A stretch of 64,000 bases of DNA, taken from Prorocentrum cordatum. Its lineage: Eukaryota; Sar; Dinophyceae; Prorocentrales; Prorocentraceae. This document shows, piece by piece, positions 1-10,888 of the stretch. Location: NCBI GenBank assembly GCA_963575745.1, contig CAUYUJ010017893.1, positions 59,546-123,545 of the forward strand, in the 5' to 3' direction. The translations under genes and the position numbers were made by a program. The notes beneath the pieces were generated by a model. That model was not told the origin of the DNA, made no database searches, and saw nothing but the letters and a program-made list of their open reading frames with translations. The number at the start of each line of letters is the position of its first letter. Within the stretch, counting starts at the first letter, position 1.

Positions 1-1018
1 GAAGGAGGAGGGGAGACGAGAGGAGGGGGAGGAAGAGGGGGGGAGAGGTGGAGGGGAGGGGGGGGGGGAGGGGGGGGGGAAGGGGGAGAGGGGGGGTCGG
101 CAACGGCGGAATGGCCGACGGGAAATGGGGAGGGAGGGCGGGGGGAACGGGGCAAGGAGCGGCGAACGAGCGGGGAGAGGCCAGACGAAAGATCGATGAG
201 ACATCAGACGTGAGATCGTTCGCGCACTACCTCAATATAGGTATCCAGGCGGCGGCGCCGCGGTCCAGAAGAACGCTCCGAGGGGTGTCCAGCCCCACCG
301 ATCATGTTGTTATCACGTCCACCCCATCCTCAGTCATCGAGCTCTTCGCCGAGCCCTCCCCCCCCCTCCTCCCCCCTCCTCCCCCCCCTCCTCCCCTCCC
401 CCTCCCCCCTCCGTCCCCTTCTTCCGCCCTCCCCCTCCTCCTCCCCCCGTCCCAACCGTCCCGCCCCCTCCCGTGCATACGCCGCCCCCCCCCGCTTGCG
501 CCATGAGAGATGGCTCGCACCCCTCGGAGGAGAGCAAAAACAAACGGCGAGCTGGCCAGGCGCCGCCTCGAGGCGAGGCGGAGGAGGGGCAGGAGAGCGC
601 GACGAGGAGGAGAACGGGGCGGACGAAGAGGAGGGAGACGATCGCGGCGGGGGGAGCCGTGGAGGGGAGTCGGGGGCAAGACGCGGGGGGAGGCAGCCAA
701 CGATGCGCCGACGGGGGGGGGCCGTCGGCGAACTCGACGCCCGCCGTCGAGCGGCAACCGCCATCCAGGCCAGATCATCTCTGAGGCCCAACCTTACTGA
801 AACGCATCCTCAGACTTCCGTGGAAATCAATTCCTAAACCTCCCCCTGCTCCTCCTCCTGCTCCTCCTCCTCCTCCTCCCTCCTCCTATTCCTCCTCATC
901 CGTCCTCCCCCCCTCCTCTCCATCATCTCCCCCCTCGTCCTCCCCCTCCTCCTCCTCATCCTCCGATCTAGCCCTGGGCCCTGGGCGCAGGCCCCTGGCC
1001 AAGCGGCAGGCGCCCTAC
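1..1018. repeat. GGA/CCT low-complexity DNA, no gene supported
   Basis: Purine-rich (1-190), then pyrimidine-rich (350-480 and 838-960) low-complexity DNA. Open frames on both strands are Gly/Arg/Pro/Ser-rich translations of these tracts and lack real protein character. A short complex stretch at about 236-310 could hold an exon, but no convincing splice sites or frame were found. The 838-960 block lies just downstream of the stop of the minus-strand gene at 1019. Confidence 0.6.
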
Positions 1019-4000
1019 CTACGCGCGATTGGCCGCGACAACGCGCAGGGCGTTGGCCAAGGTCGCGCGCATGTCCTTGGAGTTGCCGCCGTGCGTGCGG
1101 AAGGCGCGGGGCTCGTCGACGACGGCCTGGCGCATGCGCTCGGGGTGGCCCGAGTTCACGTCCACCTGCATGCACACAAGGTTCTCCGTGACTGCAGTGC
1201 GGGCCCTGAATACACACTTGGTCGCCTCATCGACGAGTGGGATCTTAGGGTCCTGGCTCATGAACGAGGCCGCCGTCTTGTAGTCATTGATCGCTGCGTC
1301 CGTGGCCTCAAGCTGATGGGGCAACGCTTTGAACGACGTGGTCTGCGTCTTCGCTTTCATGTGGGCAATGATAGCCTTGATGTCGGCATTCGGCAACAGA
1401 CCAATTGACCATGGGTTCCCGTCCGTCGCCCCGTGCATCGTCTTCTTGAGCTCCACCACGGCCTTTGTGAGCAAGTCCTCGCACCGCAGGAGCTTCACGC
1501 GGCCGCCCTTGTCGATCAAGGCATCGGCATCCGAGGCCCACTTCAGCACGGTCGCCTTGAAGGCATCGGGCAGTCCAGGAGGCGTCGCGGAAGCATCCGA
1601 GAAGTGCGAGTGCACCTTCGCCGTCAGCGAACCGAGCCCTTGCGCGTGCTCTGCCCAGCCAATCTTTGTCGAGAAGTCATCCTGTCTGCAGAAGGCCTGC
1701 ACGTTTGCCAACATGTCGCGCAACTCGAAGCTGGTCTTGAAGATCTCGACGGTAGTCGTAGTGACGGGATCCTTGATCCCAACAACCTTGTGGAACTGCG
1801 TCAAGCACTTCAGGATGTCACTCTCGCGGTCGGAGTCGCTGTTGGTGGCCAACTCAACGACTAGGCCTTCCACCGTTCCCTCGATGAAAGGCCAATCCTT
1901 GTTGCCAGCCTTCTTCAGCGGGCCCGCGCGGTAGTTCTGGCACACCTTCAGCAGAGCCTGAATATGCTCGAAGCAGTCGGTCGTGAAGCCACTGGAGCGC
2001 GCGTCCTCGGGATCGTCCGAGTCGAACAAGGCCTTGCACGTTGTCATGAGAGACGACTGGCTGCTCTGGGACTCCATCACGCCCAAGAAGTTCGCCACGT
2101 GGGTGCTCGCCGTGCTGATGTCCGTGTCCAATGCGAACGTGAGGGGCGCCTCCTGCGCCAAGGCTGACACGGCCTTGACCCTCTCTGGCGCCAGCGCCGC
2201 CGCGCTCGCTTCCGACTGCAAGCCGAGGCACACGCAACAGATGATACCCTTCAGCTTCGACTCGAACCCGTCGGTGAGGCCATGCGGGAAGCCGATCTTC
2301 CAAGTCACGCTCTTCGTGCACAACTCGCGCAGCTGGCTGACGTCGATCTTCGCCTGGTCGGACTCGCCCTCGGGGACGCAGAACTCACGACGAAGGAGGA
2401 GGAGGAATAGGAGGAGGAGGAGGAGGGGGGGGAAGAGGAAGAGGAGGAGGGGGGGAGGAGGGACGAGGGAGGAGGGGGCAGGAGGATGGAGGAGGGAAAG
2501 GGGTTGGGGGGAAGACGGGGGGGGGGGGAAGGGGAGGAATGGAGGAGGGGGTGGGGGGGGGGGGGGGGGGTGGTGGGAGGGGGGGGGGGGGGGGGGGGGG
2601 GGGAGTGAGGGGAGAGGGGCGAGGAGGAAGGAGGAGGACAGGAGGACTCAGAGGGCGGAGGAGGGTGCGGAGGAGGACGAGGTTCACATCCACGGCCTCG
2701 GCCGTCTCGAGGTCGCTCAGGGCGCTGCGGAAGGCCCCCAAATTCTCGCGCATGAAGGGCATCTTGTCCAGGAGCGCCTCAAAGGTGGAGTACCAGAAGG
2801 CGGTCCTCTTCGTGATCGCCGCCACGAGGTGCAACGCTGATGTGCCTGAGGACGTCGTCGCCCTTGAGAAGCGCTTGACCGCGTCGAATGCGTCATCGGC
2901 CAGGTGAAGGCAATGTTCGTCGCTCATCGCGGTGTTCCAAAAGAGCTTGATATCCTTGATGTCCGTGATAATCCCAGCGGGGTCGGCCCCAACATCAAGC
3001 AAGTCGATGCCCTTGAACTCGTCGCCCAGTGCGTCGATGATCCTGCGCACGTACGCGGCCTGCGCCTGCCCCTTGCCAATCGCAGGACAGAGCGACTTCT
3101 TCAAGACTGCATCGGTGAATGCACTCGCGCGCTCGTCTTCGTCAGTGACCGCTGCAACTAAGACGGGGTCCGTCGGGTCGAACTCGGGCACGGGGTCCGA
3201 AAAAGGCGTCATGACACGGATGAAGAAGGACACGTTGGACCGAGGGTCGAAGCTTGCCAACCTCGCCGTCACCAAGGCGAACCTCGTGCCGCTTGGGATC
3301 ACGGCACGTGCATCAACCATGGTCTTCACGTACTTCTGAATCTGCACCCAGTCGTACCCGACGATGTTGGCGGGCTGCAGCTTCTTGGCGGTGGCGACCT
3401 CGTCGGAGAAGGTGGTCAAGATGGCCCCGTCGGCCTGGCCCGAGGGCGACGAGTGGAGACGGCCGATCTTCTTGGTCAAGGCGGCGATGGTCCTCCCGTC
3501 CACCGCGTCGGCCATGACGTCACCCAAAGGGATTTTCTTCTTCCACTTGGCGAGGAGATCTTGTCCCGTGGTGCCGTCGTCCTGGTCCTCGAACGCGGTC
3601 GTGGCGGCCACGCTGGCGGCGCGCGGGCCCCCCGGGCCGAAGGACTCCGAAGGGGCCCCCGACGCGTTGGCATCCGACCCCGACCTCGTCTTGTTCCTGA
3701 TGCGGCGCCTGCCCGAAGAGACTGGGCTGAAGGCAGCGTCCCCGAGCATGCGAGGCCTCTTGCTAGGAGATAGGAACGACTCGGGCTTCTGCTGCGGAGG
3801 AGCGGCGGTGGCGGAGGACAAAAAGGCTGCCAAGGTCGGCAACGCGTCGCTGGACGCCTTGCTCAGAAGCGACTGAAGACCATGTTGCTGAAATGCAGCT
3901 GCGGAGCATTGAGCAAGCATGTCCGCGCCCTGGGCGGCGAAGAGCTGGTTGTCTGCGCACAGCACTCTCCCCTGCATTTTCCACTCGCGGATGACCTGAA

Positions 4001-5037
4001 GCTCGGCGGTCCGCGGCAACGACTGGTCGTCCTGACCGTCGCCCTTGAAGACGTGCAGCTGCTCCTCGCCCTTCCCAGACTCGTGCGGCATCGACGCCGC
4101 GGCGGTCTGCTCGCTGATCTTCCTGGGGATGCGCTCCACTTGCAGCTTCGACCTCACGTCGGACGCTGGGGTGACCACGACGGGGCGCTTGACGACCAAG
4201 CGGGTGGTAGTGTTCTCGTGAACGTCGCTCGGCGTGAAGCCCTGTCTGCCAGAGCTCACTGTCTTGTCACACTCGGGCAAGCGCTCGTCCAAGTTCTCGT
4301 CACTCTCAGCGGCGTCTACCGTGTCGCGGAACGACTGGCCAGGGGCGACGGCGATGACGCTCTTGTAGCACGACTTGCAAGCCTCGCCGCAAGCGACAGT
4401 GGCGCCACCTGTGCCTGCCTCACGGTAGAGGGCCCACTCGGTCGTAGCCTGAGGGGGGCCCAAGTCAGAAATCACACGCACCTGGCGGCCACCCTACACG
4501 ACCCCTGTAACAAGTTTTGCTGTGACCCATGGGCGCCCACACTGAGCAGAACGTCGGGAAAGACCACGGCGGGCCCCATTGGGAAAGACTGTCGGGTTCG
4601 GGCATCCCCCTCCAAGCGGGACCCTCGTCGCCCTCGCCCTGGCCGCCCTCGGTCACCCCCTCCTCCGTTGCCTCCGCCTGCCGCCCTCCCTCATCGCCCC
4701 CCTCCCCATCCCCCTGCCGCCCTCCCCCATCGACCCCCCCCCCCCCCCCCCCAGAAGCCAAAGGAGAACACGCAACAAACACACAAGTTCATGCCCATTG
4801 CACTGGTGTCTGGTGGCAGCGGTAGCAGGTCGTGGCGTCCGCGTTCGAGAGGCCCGCCATCTTGGCCGCCTCCTGGGCAGACGCAATCTGGAACTTCGTG
4901 CGCCTCTGGCGCTTCGGCGCTGCCTTCGGCGCTGGTGCTGCGACGATGGTGGGCCCCTTCTCCGATGGCGAGGGGGTGGATGCAGCAGCGGCCCTCTGCT
5001 GCGGAGTCAGACACCTCTTCTTCTTGTCGCCAGCCAT
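1019..5037 (-). CDS. Gene A: 1,122-residue protein with N-terminal Cys motif; three exons
   Basis: Exons read 5037-4804, 4448-2679 and 2383-1019. The start is ATG at 5037 and the stop TAG at 1021-1019. Both introns are GT-AG: intron 1 (4803-4449) begins GTGCAATGG and ends CCCCTCAG; intron 2 (2678-2384) begins GTCCTCCTCC, is a long C-rich tract, and ends CGTGAG. Both junctions are phase 0, giving 78+590+454 codons. The first exon is basic and Ala/Pro-rich. A Cys cluster spans the first junction: C71 and C74 (CYRC), then C98, C102 and C105 (CxxxCxxC), a plausible zinc-binding module. The rest looks mostly helical and charged, with a nuclear-type KRPRML segment in exon 2. The spliced N-terminus resembles that of gene B (CxxC-xxxTPA... 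CxxC), so the two are probably paralogous. No function is recognised; a nuclear DNA-associated role is only a guess. Confidence 0.75.
2384..2678 (-). other. Intron 2 of gene A, poly-pyrimidine tract
   Basis: On the coding strand this 295-base intron is almost wholly C and T, including uninterrupted C runs near 2520-2600. It is bounded by GT and AG in phase 0. It shows how a low-complexity tract in this genome can be an intron, and why the frame running through it should not be read as protein. Confidence 0.7.
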
Positions 5038-5846
5038 TGCCGACGTAGGTCACAAAGGGCGGTAGTTGACTTGAACAGGGTCTGATAACCTCGCGTGCCA
5101 GCGCAGGAAGCGAAAGCATCGATCCATAAGATCAACAGGCGACTGGCACAGATACTTCACAAAGTGAAGGCGCCCTCATGGCATGACGATACCAAAGGAC
5201 CTCGCCGCGAACCAAAGAGCCTCCCAAGACAGACCCCGAAATCGCCAAATGGGCACACCCCCTACGCAGATCGCAGAGCTGGGGGCTGGAGGCGGAAGCA
5301 AGGGGAGGCAAGTCGCCTGTCGGAGGGTGAACGGGGGGGGGGGGGTCGCACGGGTTGCTTTCGCAATTGCGCGCAGACGGACAGCGGGCATCAGAGGCCC
5401 AAGGGTTCCCACATAAACCCCATGCGCGCCAAGCGGGCCACAATGCGGCCCCAGGACAGACCGCGACCCCCCCCCCCATTCCCCTGGCCAGTCCCACACA
5501 CACCTCACACGGATCGTGGAGTCTGGACGTGCAGGGCCGAAGGCCTATGGAAGGGGGGTTGAGGGGGGGACTCCCCAGCGATCGACTCACTCGCCCCCCC
5601 CCCCCCCCCCCCCCCCAAGACCGCTGCCCAAGTGGGTTGCGAGCCCCCCCGAGATGCCCCCTCAGGCCCCAAGATGCCCCTAAGCAGCCTAAGATGCCGA
5701 AGGCCCCAAGATGCCCCCAAGCAGCCAGCCAACCAACAGACCAGCCAACATCTGGCCGTGCTACGCGAAGCGTAAATTAAATTGTAGCGCAGGTGCACGA
5801 TGTTGAGAAGGCAGGAGCCGCCAACTTCATCGCGGACATCCACAGA

Positions 5847-5919
5847 ATGCCCGAGGGCACGCGGCATGGCTCCCTCAGGGCGCGCACCATGCCGCGTGCC
5901 GCGCGCCCTCGGGCATGAC
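5847..5919. repeat. Imperfect inverted repeat (hairpin)
   Basis: The left arm ATGCCCGAGGGC...ACGCGGCATGG is mirrored on the right by CCATGCCGCGT...GCCCTCGGGCAT. The right arm has about seven extra bases in its middle. The predicted hairpin is very GC-rich. Confidence 0.7.
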
Positions 5920-6999
5920 ATGGCCTCCAGTACTCCGAGACTCTGAGATGATGGCAAAGCCCTGTGGAAACAAGTAAAAAAGCGAAGACCCTGGCCAGGA
6001 ACCCCGAGGCCCTGGCCGAGGATTGCACAGCCGCGGCGACGAGGGCTCCTGGAAGGTCGGCGGTAAGGCAAGGCAGAAGCCAAGGGCCAAGTGCCCAGCG
6101 ATGCCCTTGAGGCCCCAAACCTAAGGCCTACGGCCCCAAGACGCCCCTAATACGTACCTGAGCCCAAAGACGCCGAAGGCTCCAATATGCCTTTGGCGCC
6201 AGGAAAACCCAAGACGGCCAGCCAACCAACCAACCAACCAACCAGATGTTTATGACGCCCGCAACCTAAGCATGCCGAAGACTGCCAGCGGCTGGCAGTG
6301 AGCTGGCGGGGGCCATGGCAGGGTGGGATGGCCCCCGATGGGGGCCCAAGAAGGGGGCCTGCAGGGCCCAGAGCGGGCGCGTGTGGCTGACCTGCCCCCT
6401 GGGGGCTGCGGTCGGCGAAACTGTCGCAACCTTCGCGGGCTCCTCGGGGGCCCAGCGCAGTGGCATCGCACGCAGACAACGTGAGACATCCATGTCCATT
6501 GGGGGTTGGGGTTGGGGGGTGGATGGGGCTGCGATCTGTGAAACTTCCCCATCTTTCGTGAGCTACCCGACCCCGCCGTTGCCCCCCCCCCCCCGCGCCC
6601 GCGATAGTGCAGCATCGCGCGTGACCAGCGCGACCCCCGCTGCCATGACCATGGTTCCCGAGGGCCCAACCTACGGCGCAACTGATGCGAGGACAAGGAG
6701 GAGGAGGAGGAGGAGGAGGAGGAGAAGGAGAAGGAGGAAGAGGAGGAGGAGGATGGGGAGGGGGGGGGGGGGGGGGGGGGGCAAGGGCAAGGACAAAGGC
6801 GACGGCGACGAGGAGGAGGACGCCGACGAGGACATGGAGGAGGACGAGGAGGAGGCCGAGGGGAGGGAGGAGGGGGAGAAGGAGGAGATGGAGGAGGACG
6901 AAAAAGAGGACGAGGACGAGCAGGAGGAGCGGCCCAGACTGGCTCAACGCGAGACTGCGCATGGTCGCCGTTTGGGCTGGTAGCGGGGCCCACGCGCAA

Positions 7000-7050
7000 A
7001 GCGGCGAGCTGTCGTGCGTTCAAACTTTGAACACGCGACAGCTCGCCGCT
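7000..7050. repeat. 25-bp-arm palindrome
   Basis: The arms at 7000-7024 and 7026-7050 are reverse complements with two mismatches around a single central C. The sequence reads AGCGGCGAGCTGTCG... out to ...CGACAGCTCGCCGCT. It lies between a GGA tract and a CT tract and is not duplicated elsewhere in the window. Confidence 0.8.
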
Positions 7051-7364
7051 GTCGTCGCCGAAGCCACGCGCACTTTGGGCGGGGAGGGATGGGGGCCCCC
7101 ACACAGGACCCTCCACCACCCCGCTACTCCACTACGCTTGCCGTTGCCCCTCCCCCTCACCCATCCTTTCCATCGTCTGCATCCTCCCCCTCCTCATCCT
7201 CATCCTTCTCTTCATCCACCCCCCTCAGCCACCGCCTCATCACCCTCCTCCTCCCCCGCATCCTCCCCCTCCTCCGCCCCCATCCCTCCCCCCCCTCCTC
7301 ATTCTCTTCTTCCTCATGTCATCATCGTTCCTTCTCGTTTTGGGGTGCACGCGTCGCCTTGGGT

Positions 7365-8370
7365 TCAGGGGCGCTGGCTCGGCGGCGCGTCGGCGTCGCC
7401 GACGCTAGGCTGCCCCCGCAGAGCCCAATTGACCTCTCCAGCGTCAGCGCTGCAGCGAAATTCAACCTGCGTGACAGAGGAGGAAGACGAGGAGGAGGAG
7501 GAGGAGGAGGAGAAGGGGATACCGAGGAGGAGGAGGAAGGAGGAGGAGAAGGGCGCCCGCGCAGCCTAACTCACCCACCAGCTGACGCGCAAGTTTTGCG
7601 CTTGACGCAGCGGCCCATCCGCCGCAGGGCCAGCGGCCGATAGAGCGTTGGATAACCGCAGCCACGCTGCCCCCCTCGTTGCAAAACGAGGTGAATGAGC
7701 GGCGTGCCCCCTCATTGTACGCCTCGTGCTTTTTCCCCGCGCGGGAATACCAAACCTCTTGAGTCCAGTCACTGGACTCATCGGCCCAAGGGGTGCCCGC
7801 CGCGGCCGAGGAGGCCGAGGCGGCGAGCGGCGACGCAGCCGACGCGCTGGCCGCCGCGCCGTCGGGCGACGAGGGCGAGGCGCCGCTGACGAGCGGCTCG
7901 GCGAGCGACGCTGCGGCCGACGCGGCGGCCGCCGCGCCGATGGGCGACGAGGGCGAGGCGCCGCCGACGAGCGGCTCGGCGAGTGGCGCCGCGGCCGACG
8001 CGGCGGCCGCCGCGCCGATGGGCGGCGAGGCCGCGCGTGTCGCATCGGCCTCGCCGGCCGCCTCTGCCCTCTGCCGCTTTTGCGGCGGCAGCGCGGTGGC
8101 TTCCGCGGCCTTGGCGGTGGGGCCGAGACCACGCCGCGCGGCGGGATGGGGCGCAAGGGGGGCAGCACGCGCGGCTGCGGCATCGCGGGGGCCACCACGC
8201 GCGGCGGCGGCACCGCGGAGGCCACCGCGCGCGGCTGCGGCATCGTGGGGGGCACCACGCGCGGCGGCGGATCGCCCGCCAGCATGTGCGGTGGTGGCCC
8301 AGGTGGTGGCGACGGCGCGACATGCCTGGCGGCCCGCGCGGGGCCGCCAAGCACCCAGCCTCGCGAGCAA
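7365..8370 (-). CDS. Gene L: alanine-rich repeat protein, 3' exons
   Basis: The terminal exon is 7466-7365 (33 residues, stop TGA at 7367-7365). A 112-base GT-AG intron (7578-7467; GTGGGT... pyrimidine tract ...CACGCAG) separates it from a long exon ending at 7579 in phase 0. The long exon reads down from about 8370, but its 5' boundary and the start codon are not resolved. It encodes Ala-rich tandem repeats of about 26 residues (GAAAAASAAAPLAEPLVGGA and two variants, coded at about 7800-8030), preceded by shorter ARGGPRDAAA-type repeats. A better-conserved-looking C-terminal part includes DWTQEVWYSRAGKKHEAYN. The terminal exon adds VEFRCSADAGEVNWALRGQP. No known family is recognised. The Ala-rich part is probably disordered or helical low complexity. 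Confidence 0.5.
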
Positions 8371-8581
8371 GCTAGCGTGGCGCGCGCGTCCAGTGCAGTC
8401 CTCCCCTTCTTCCTCCTCCTCCTCCTCCTCCTCCTCCTCCTCATCCCCCTCCTCCTTCCCATCCTCCTCGTGCTCCTCCGCATCCCCGCTCTCTCTCGCT
8501 TCGCAATCCCCCCCCCCCCCCCCCCCTATCCGTCATCCGCCCCCCATCTGCTCGCGATCTCTCCCCGTTCCCGCCTTCACT
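8371..8581. repeat. CT-rich tract before the duplication boundary
   Basis: A pyrimidine-rich stretch on the plus strand with (CCT)n at 8411-8445 and a C run at about 8509-8526. It ends exactly where the 15-kb segmental duplication begins. Confidence 0.6.
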
Positions 8582-8959
8582 TAGTGAGTCTCGGCTTGTG
8601 ACCTGTAAGAGAGTTCGCTGAGGTCCCCAGGGGGCCCGCCGATCCAAATTGGGCCCTTGTGGAGGCCAAATCGAATTCATTTTTTTTGGTAAAAAAAAAA
8701 ACATTGGTTTTCTAGCTGCGGCAAGTGATAGCGAAACGCGTTTCAAAAACAACGCGCGTTAGATGCGCCGCGCGAAATTACTTCGCGGCGCCGCGCTCGC
8801 GACTCGGGCTCAAAGCGGCCGTTGCAATTTTTTAGAATGTAGTCCGCGCGCGAAAACAAGAAATCCGCCCCTGGCGCAAACCTAGGAATCAGTTTCTTCA
8901 AAATACACTTCGGCGGCCTCGCTCTCGAGCGCGCGCGCAGTCGACGCCGAAAAGAGCTA

Positions 8960-9085
8960 TTTCATACCGCTGGCGGGATGCACGCCGCGCGCGGCGTGCT
9001 AACATACGAGATGTTAGCGCATCGAGCTCGTCGCGTTTACCAAGCAGTAACCCAACAGTGCCATTAAACACCTAACGGTATGAAA
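8960..9085. repeat. 126-bp element with inverted ends and internal hairpins (copy 1)
   Basis: The ends TTTCATACCG (8960-8969) and CGGTATGAAA (9076-9085) are perfect inverted repeats. Inside lies a perfect 20-bp palindrome (8980-8999, GCACGCCGCG and its complement), followed at once by TAACAT-acgag-ATGTTA (9000-9016). Just upstream is another GC-rich hairpin (about 8768-8790). This could be a foldback element or a structured RNA. No coding role is evident. Confidence 0.6.
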
Positions 9086-9343
9086 ACACAAGCGGCCTCA
9101 AGCGGCGTTGCTTTCTATTCGATGTCGGCGCCATTGCTCTGCATTATGTTCCCGCGCCTCGCGCGGGAGGGCGGATTGCATTTTGCTCGCGGGGGCCCCT
9201 TTATGACAGGAGTCAAAAAAAAAAAGCCCAAGAGTCCAACGTCATTGAAGATGCACACTCTAGCCCAGAACCCAGAAAATCTCAAGGGGGGTCGGCAGAA
9301 TGGCAAGAGCACTTCGGATATCACGATCACGTGCCACGCGTGA
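9080..9343 (+). CDS. Small ORF, 87 residues, doubtful
   Basis: An ATG-started plus-strand frame with no resemblance to a known protein; it contains a KKKK run from a poly-A stretch. It is identical in the second duplication copy (46542-46805), which gives no evidence of selection because the copies are nearly identical throughout. It may be chance. Confidence 0.15.
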   Translation: MKTQAASSGVAFYSMSAPLLCIMFPRLAREGGLHFARGGPFMTGVKKKKPKSPTSLKMHTLAQNPENLKGGRQNGKSTSDITITCHA

Positions 9344-9535
9344 CTTCGGAGCGTGGCTTGTAGTTAATACGTATGCATATTGCCGACGACGCACGACAGA
9401 CCGACGGACGACGACGACGGACGACGGACAACACGACGACAACAACCGACGAGGAGCCTCTGGGCGCCCCGGCGAGCCGAGGAGACCTCCGAGCGATCTT
9501 CTCGCAGCTCGAAGGGGGGCGCGGCCAGCCTTCCT

Positions 9536-10135
9536 CCTCCTCCTCCTCCTCCTCCTCCTCCTCCCTCCCCCTCCTCCTCCTCCTCCTCCTCCTCCTCCTC
9601 CTCCTCCTCCTCCTCCTCCTCCCTCCTCCTCCTCCTCCTCCTCCTCCTCCTTCTCCTCCTCCTCACCCCCTCCCCCTCCTCCTCTTTCCTCCTGTTTTTC
9701 CCTCGGACTCCCTCGTCGATGATCCCCCTTGCCTCCTCGCCTCCCCGCGTTTCTCCTGACGTTGTTCTTTCTATTCCTCCTCCCCTGCACACTGCGCGCA
9801 TTCCCCACCTCACCCTCCGCCAGCCGCCCTCCTTCCCCTGTCGTCCCTCCTCGTCCTTCCGCCCCCCTCCCCCGGCCCAGGTCCTCGAGTCCTCCATCCT
9901 CGCGCCTCGCGCCCTCGGGCCTTTCGGTCGCGTTTTCCCCCTCCACCTCTTACGATTATTCTTCTTCTTCTTCTTCTTCTTCTTCTCATTCCTCCTCCTC
10001 CCTCCCCCGTCCCTCCTTCTCCTCATCCTCCTCCTCCTCCTCCTCCTCCTCCTCCTCCTCCTTCCTTCTCCTCCTCCTCCTCCTCCTCCTCATCCCGTTC
10101 CCCCCCTCCTCCCTCCCCCTCCTCCTCCACGTCGT
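9536..10135. repeat. (CCT)n-rich block, copy 1
   Basis: Long (CCT/CTC)n arrays at about 9536-9665 and 10014-10092, a (TTC)n run at 9959-9986, and pyrimidine-rich DNA between them. Long Ser/Pro/Leu or Glu/Gly/Arg frames here are repeat translations. A short (GAC)-rich stretch lies at 9385-9450. Confidence 0.8.
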
Positions 10136-10490
10136 CCTCCTCAGGGCCTGGCAGACGGGATGATGGGGTCGTGATGGGATGATTGTTCGGCTGTCTCGTC
10201 ATTGCTGGATTCACCAATTCAACCGTCGCGCCGCATCGCCTCGACTTCCCCGGGCTGCGCGCGGGTTGGCCAAGGGCATTCGCGTCACCACTGGGCCAGT
10301 GGCATTGTGCGTGGCTAGAACTCTAATTAACGGCCTCGGGCTAATGCGCCCATGCCCCCGTTCCCCCCTCAGCTCCCCAACGCCTCTCCCTCCTCTCCGC
10401 CCTCCCATTCCATTCCATCCCCCCTTCTCCCCTTTCCCATCCCCCCCGATGCCCCGCTCGGCACGGCTCCGCTCATCCCGGGCCCCGGGT

Positions 10491-10888
10491 TCACATCAGG
10501 TCGGCGACGGCCGCCAGCCCGCGGGCCTGGAGGGAGGAGGGGGGAGCTGTCGGTGGAGGTGGAGGTGGTGGAGGAGGAGGGCAGGCCCACAAATGACGCG
10601 GCCTTCGCCATCTTCAAGTATTGCCCGTAGAGCCCCCAGCGACGGCGGCGCCCATTGAGGCGCAACGAAGACTTGACAATATTGCACCACCGCGTGGAAG
10701 CCCCGGGATCAAAGACGGCATCGACGGCCTCATCGAGGGCCTCGTTGCCATCCGTGGGATCCTGGATCACCTCGAAGCTCCCATCGAGTTTCTGGGCCGC
10801 CATCATGATGGCGCTCCGACCAGCGCAAAACAACTGATCCCTCGGGCCCAAATCCTTCGGAACCCAGCTCGACCTCGTCTCCCTCCTC
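10491..10888 (-). CDS. Gene I: two 3' exons of an unrecognised protein (copy 1)
   Basis: The penultimate exon runs from about 10888 to 10591 and encodes WVPKDLGPRDQLFCAGRSAI, then MMAAQKLDGSFEVIQDPTDG and a basic segment, ending KMAKAASF. The intron (10590-10527) is GT-AG with a coding-strand pyrimidine tract: GTGGGCCTGC to CCCTCCAG. The last exon, 10526-10491, adds ARGLAAVADLM and a TGA stop in frame. The splice signals favour the minus strand, although the plus strand is also open across this exon. The 5' boundary is unresolved. ATG codons at the MM are possible starts, but an upstream exon is as likely. No domain is recognised. Confidence 0.5.

Larger units (their letters stand above)
5038..7364. 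repeat. Intergenic DNA with degenerate repeats and hairpins
   Basis: No gene is supported here. Two related blocks, about 5650-5760 and 6105-6245, share short motifs such as CCCCAAGA(T/C)GCCCCTAA, and each ends in runs of CCAA (AGCCAGCCAACCAACC). Poly-C or poly-G runs lie at 5332-5345, 5470-5481 and 5597-5617. A GGA-rich tract (6692-6910) is followed by a CT-rich tract (7140-7320). Two hairpins are listed separately. A minus-strand frame around 5760-5870 looks slightly protein-like but lacks clear splice sites. Confidence 0.5.

Noticed and set aside
6925-6965. Spliced-leader-like CCCAGACTGGCTCAAC on the plus strand
   Set aside because: Only the GGCTCAA core matches and no ORF follows; core matches this short are expected by chance.
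8800-8825. GGGCTCAAAG resembling the leader 3' end
   Set aside because: Fewer than half of the remaining leader positions match and there is no gene immediately downstream.
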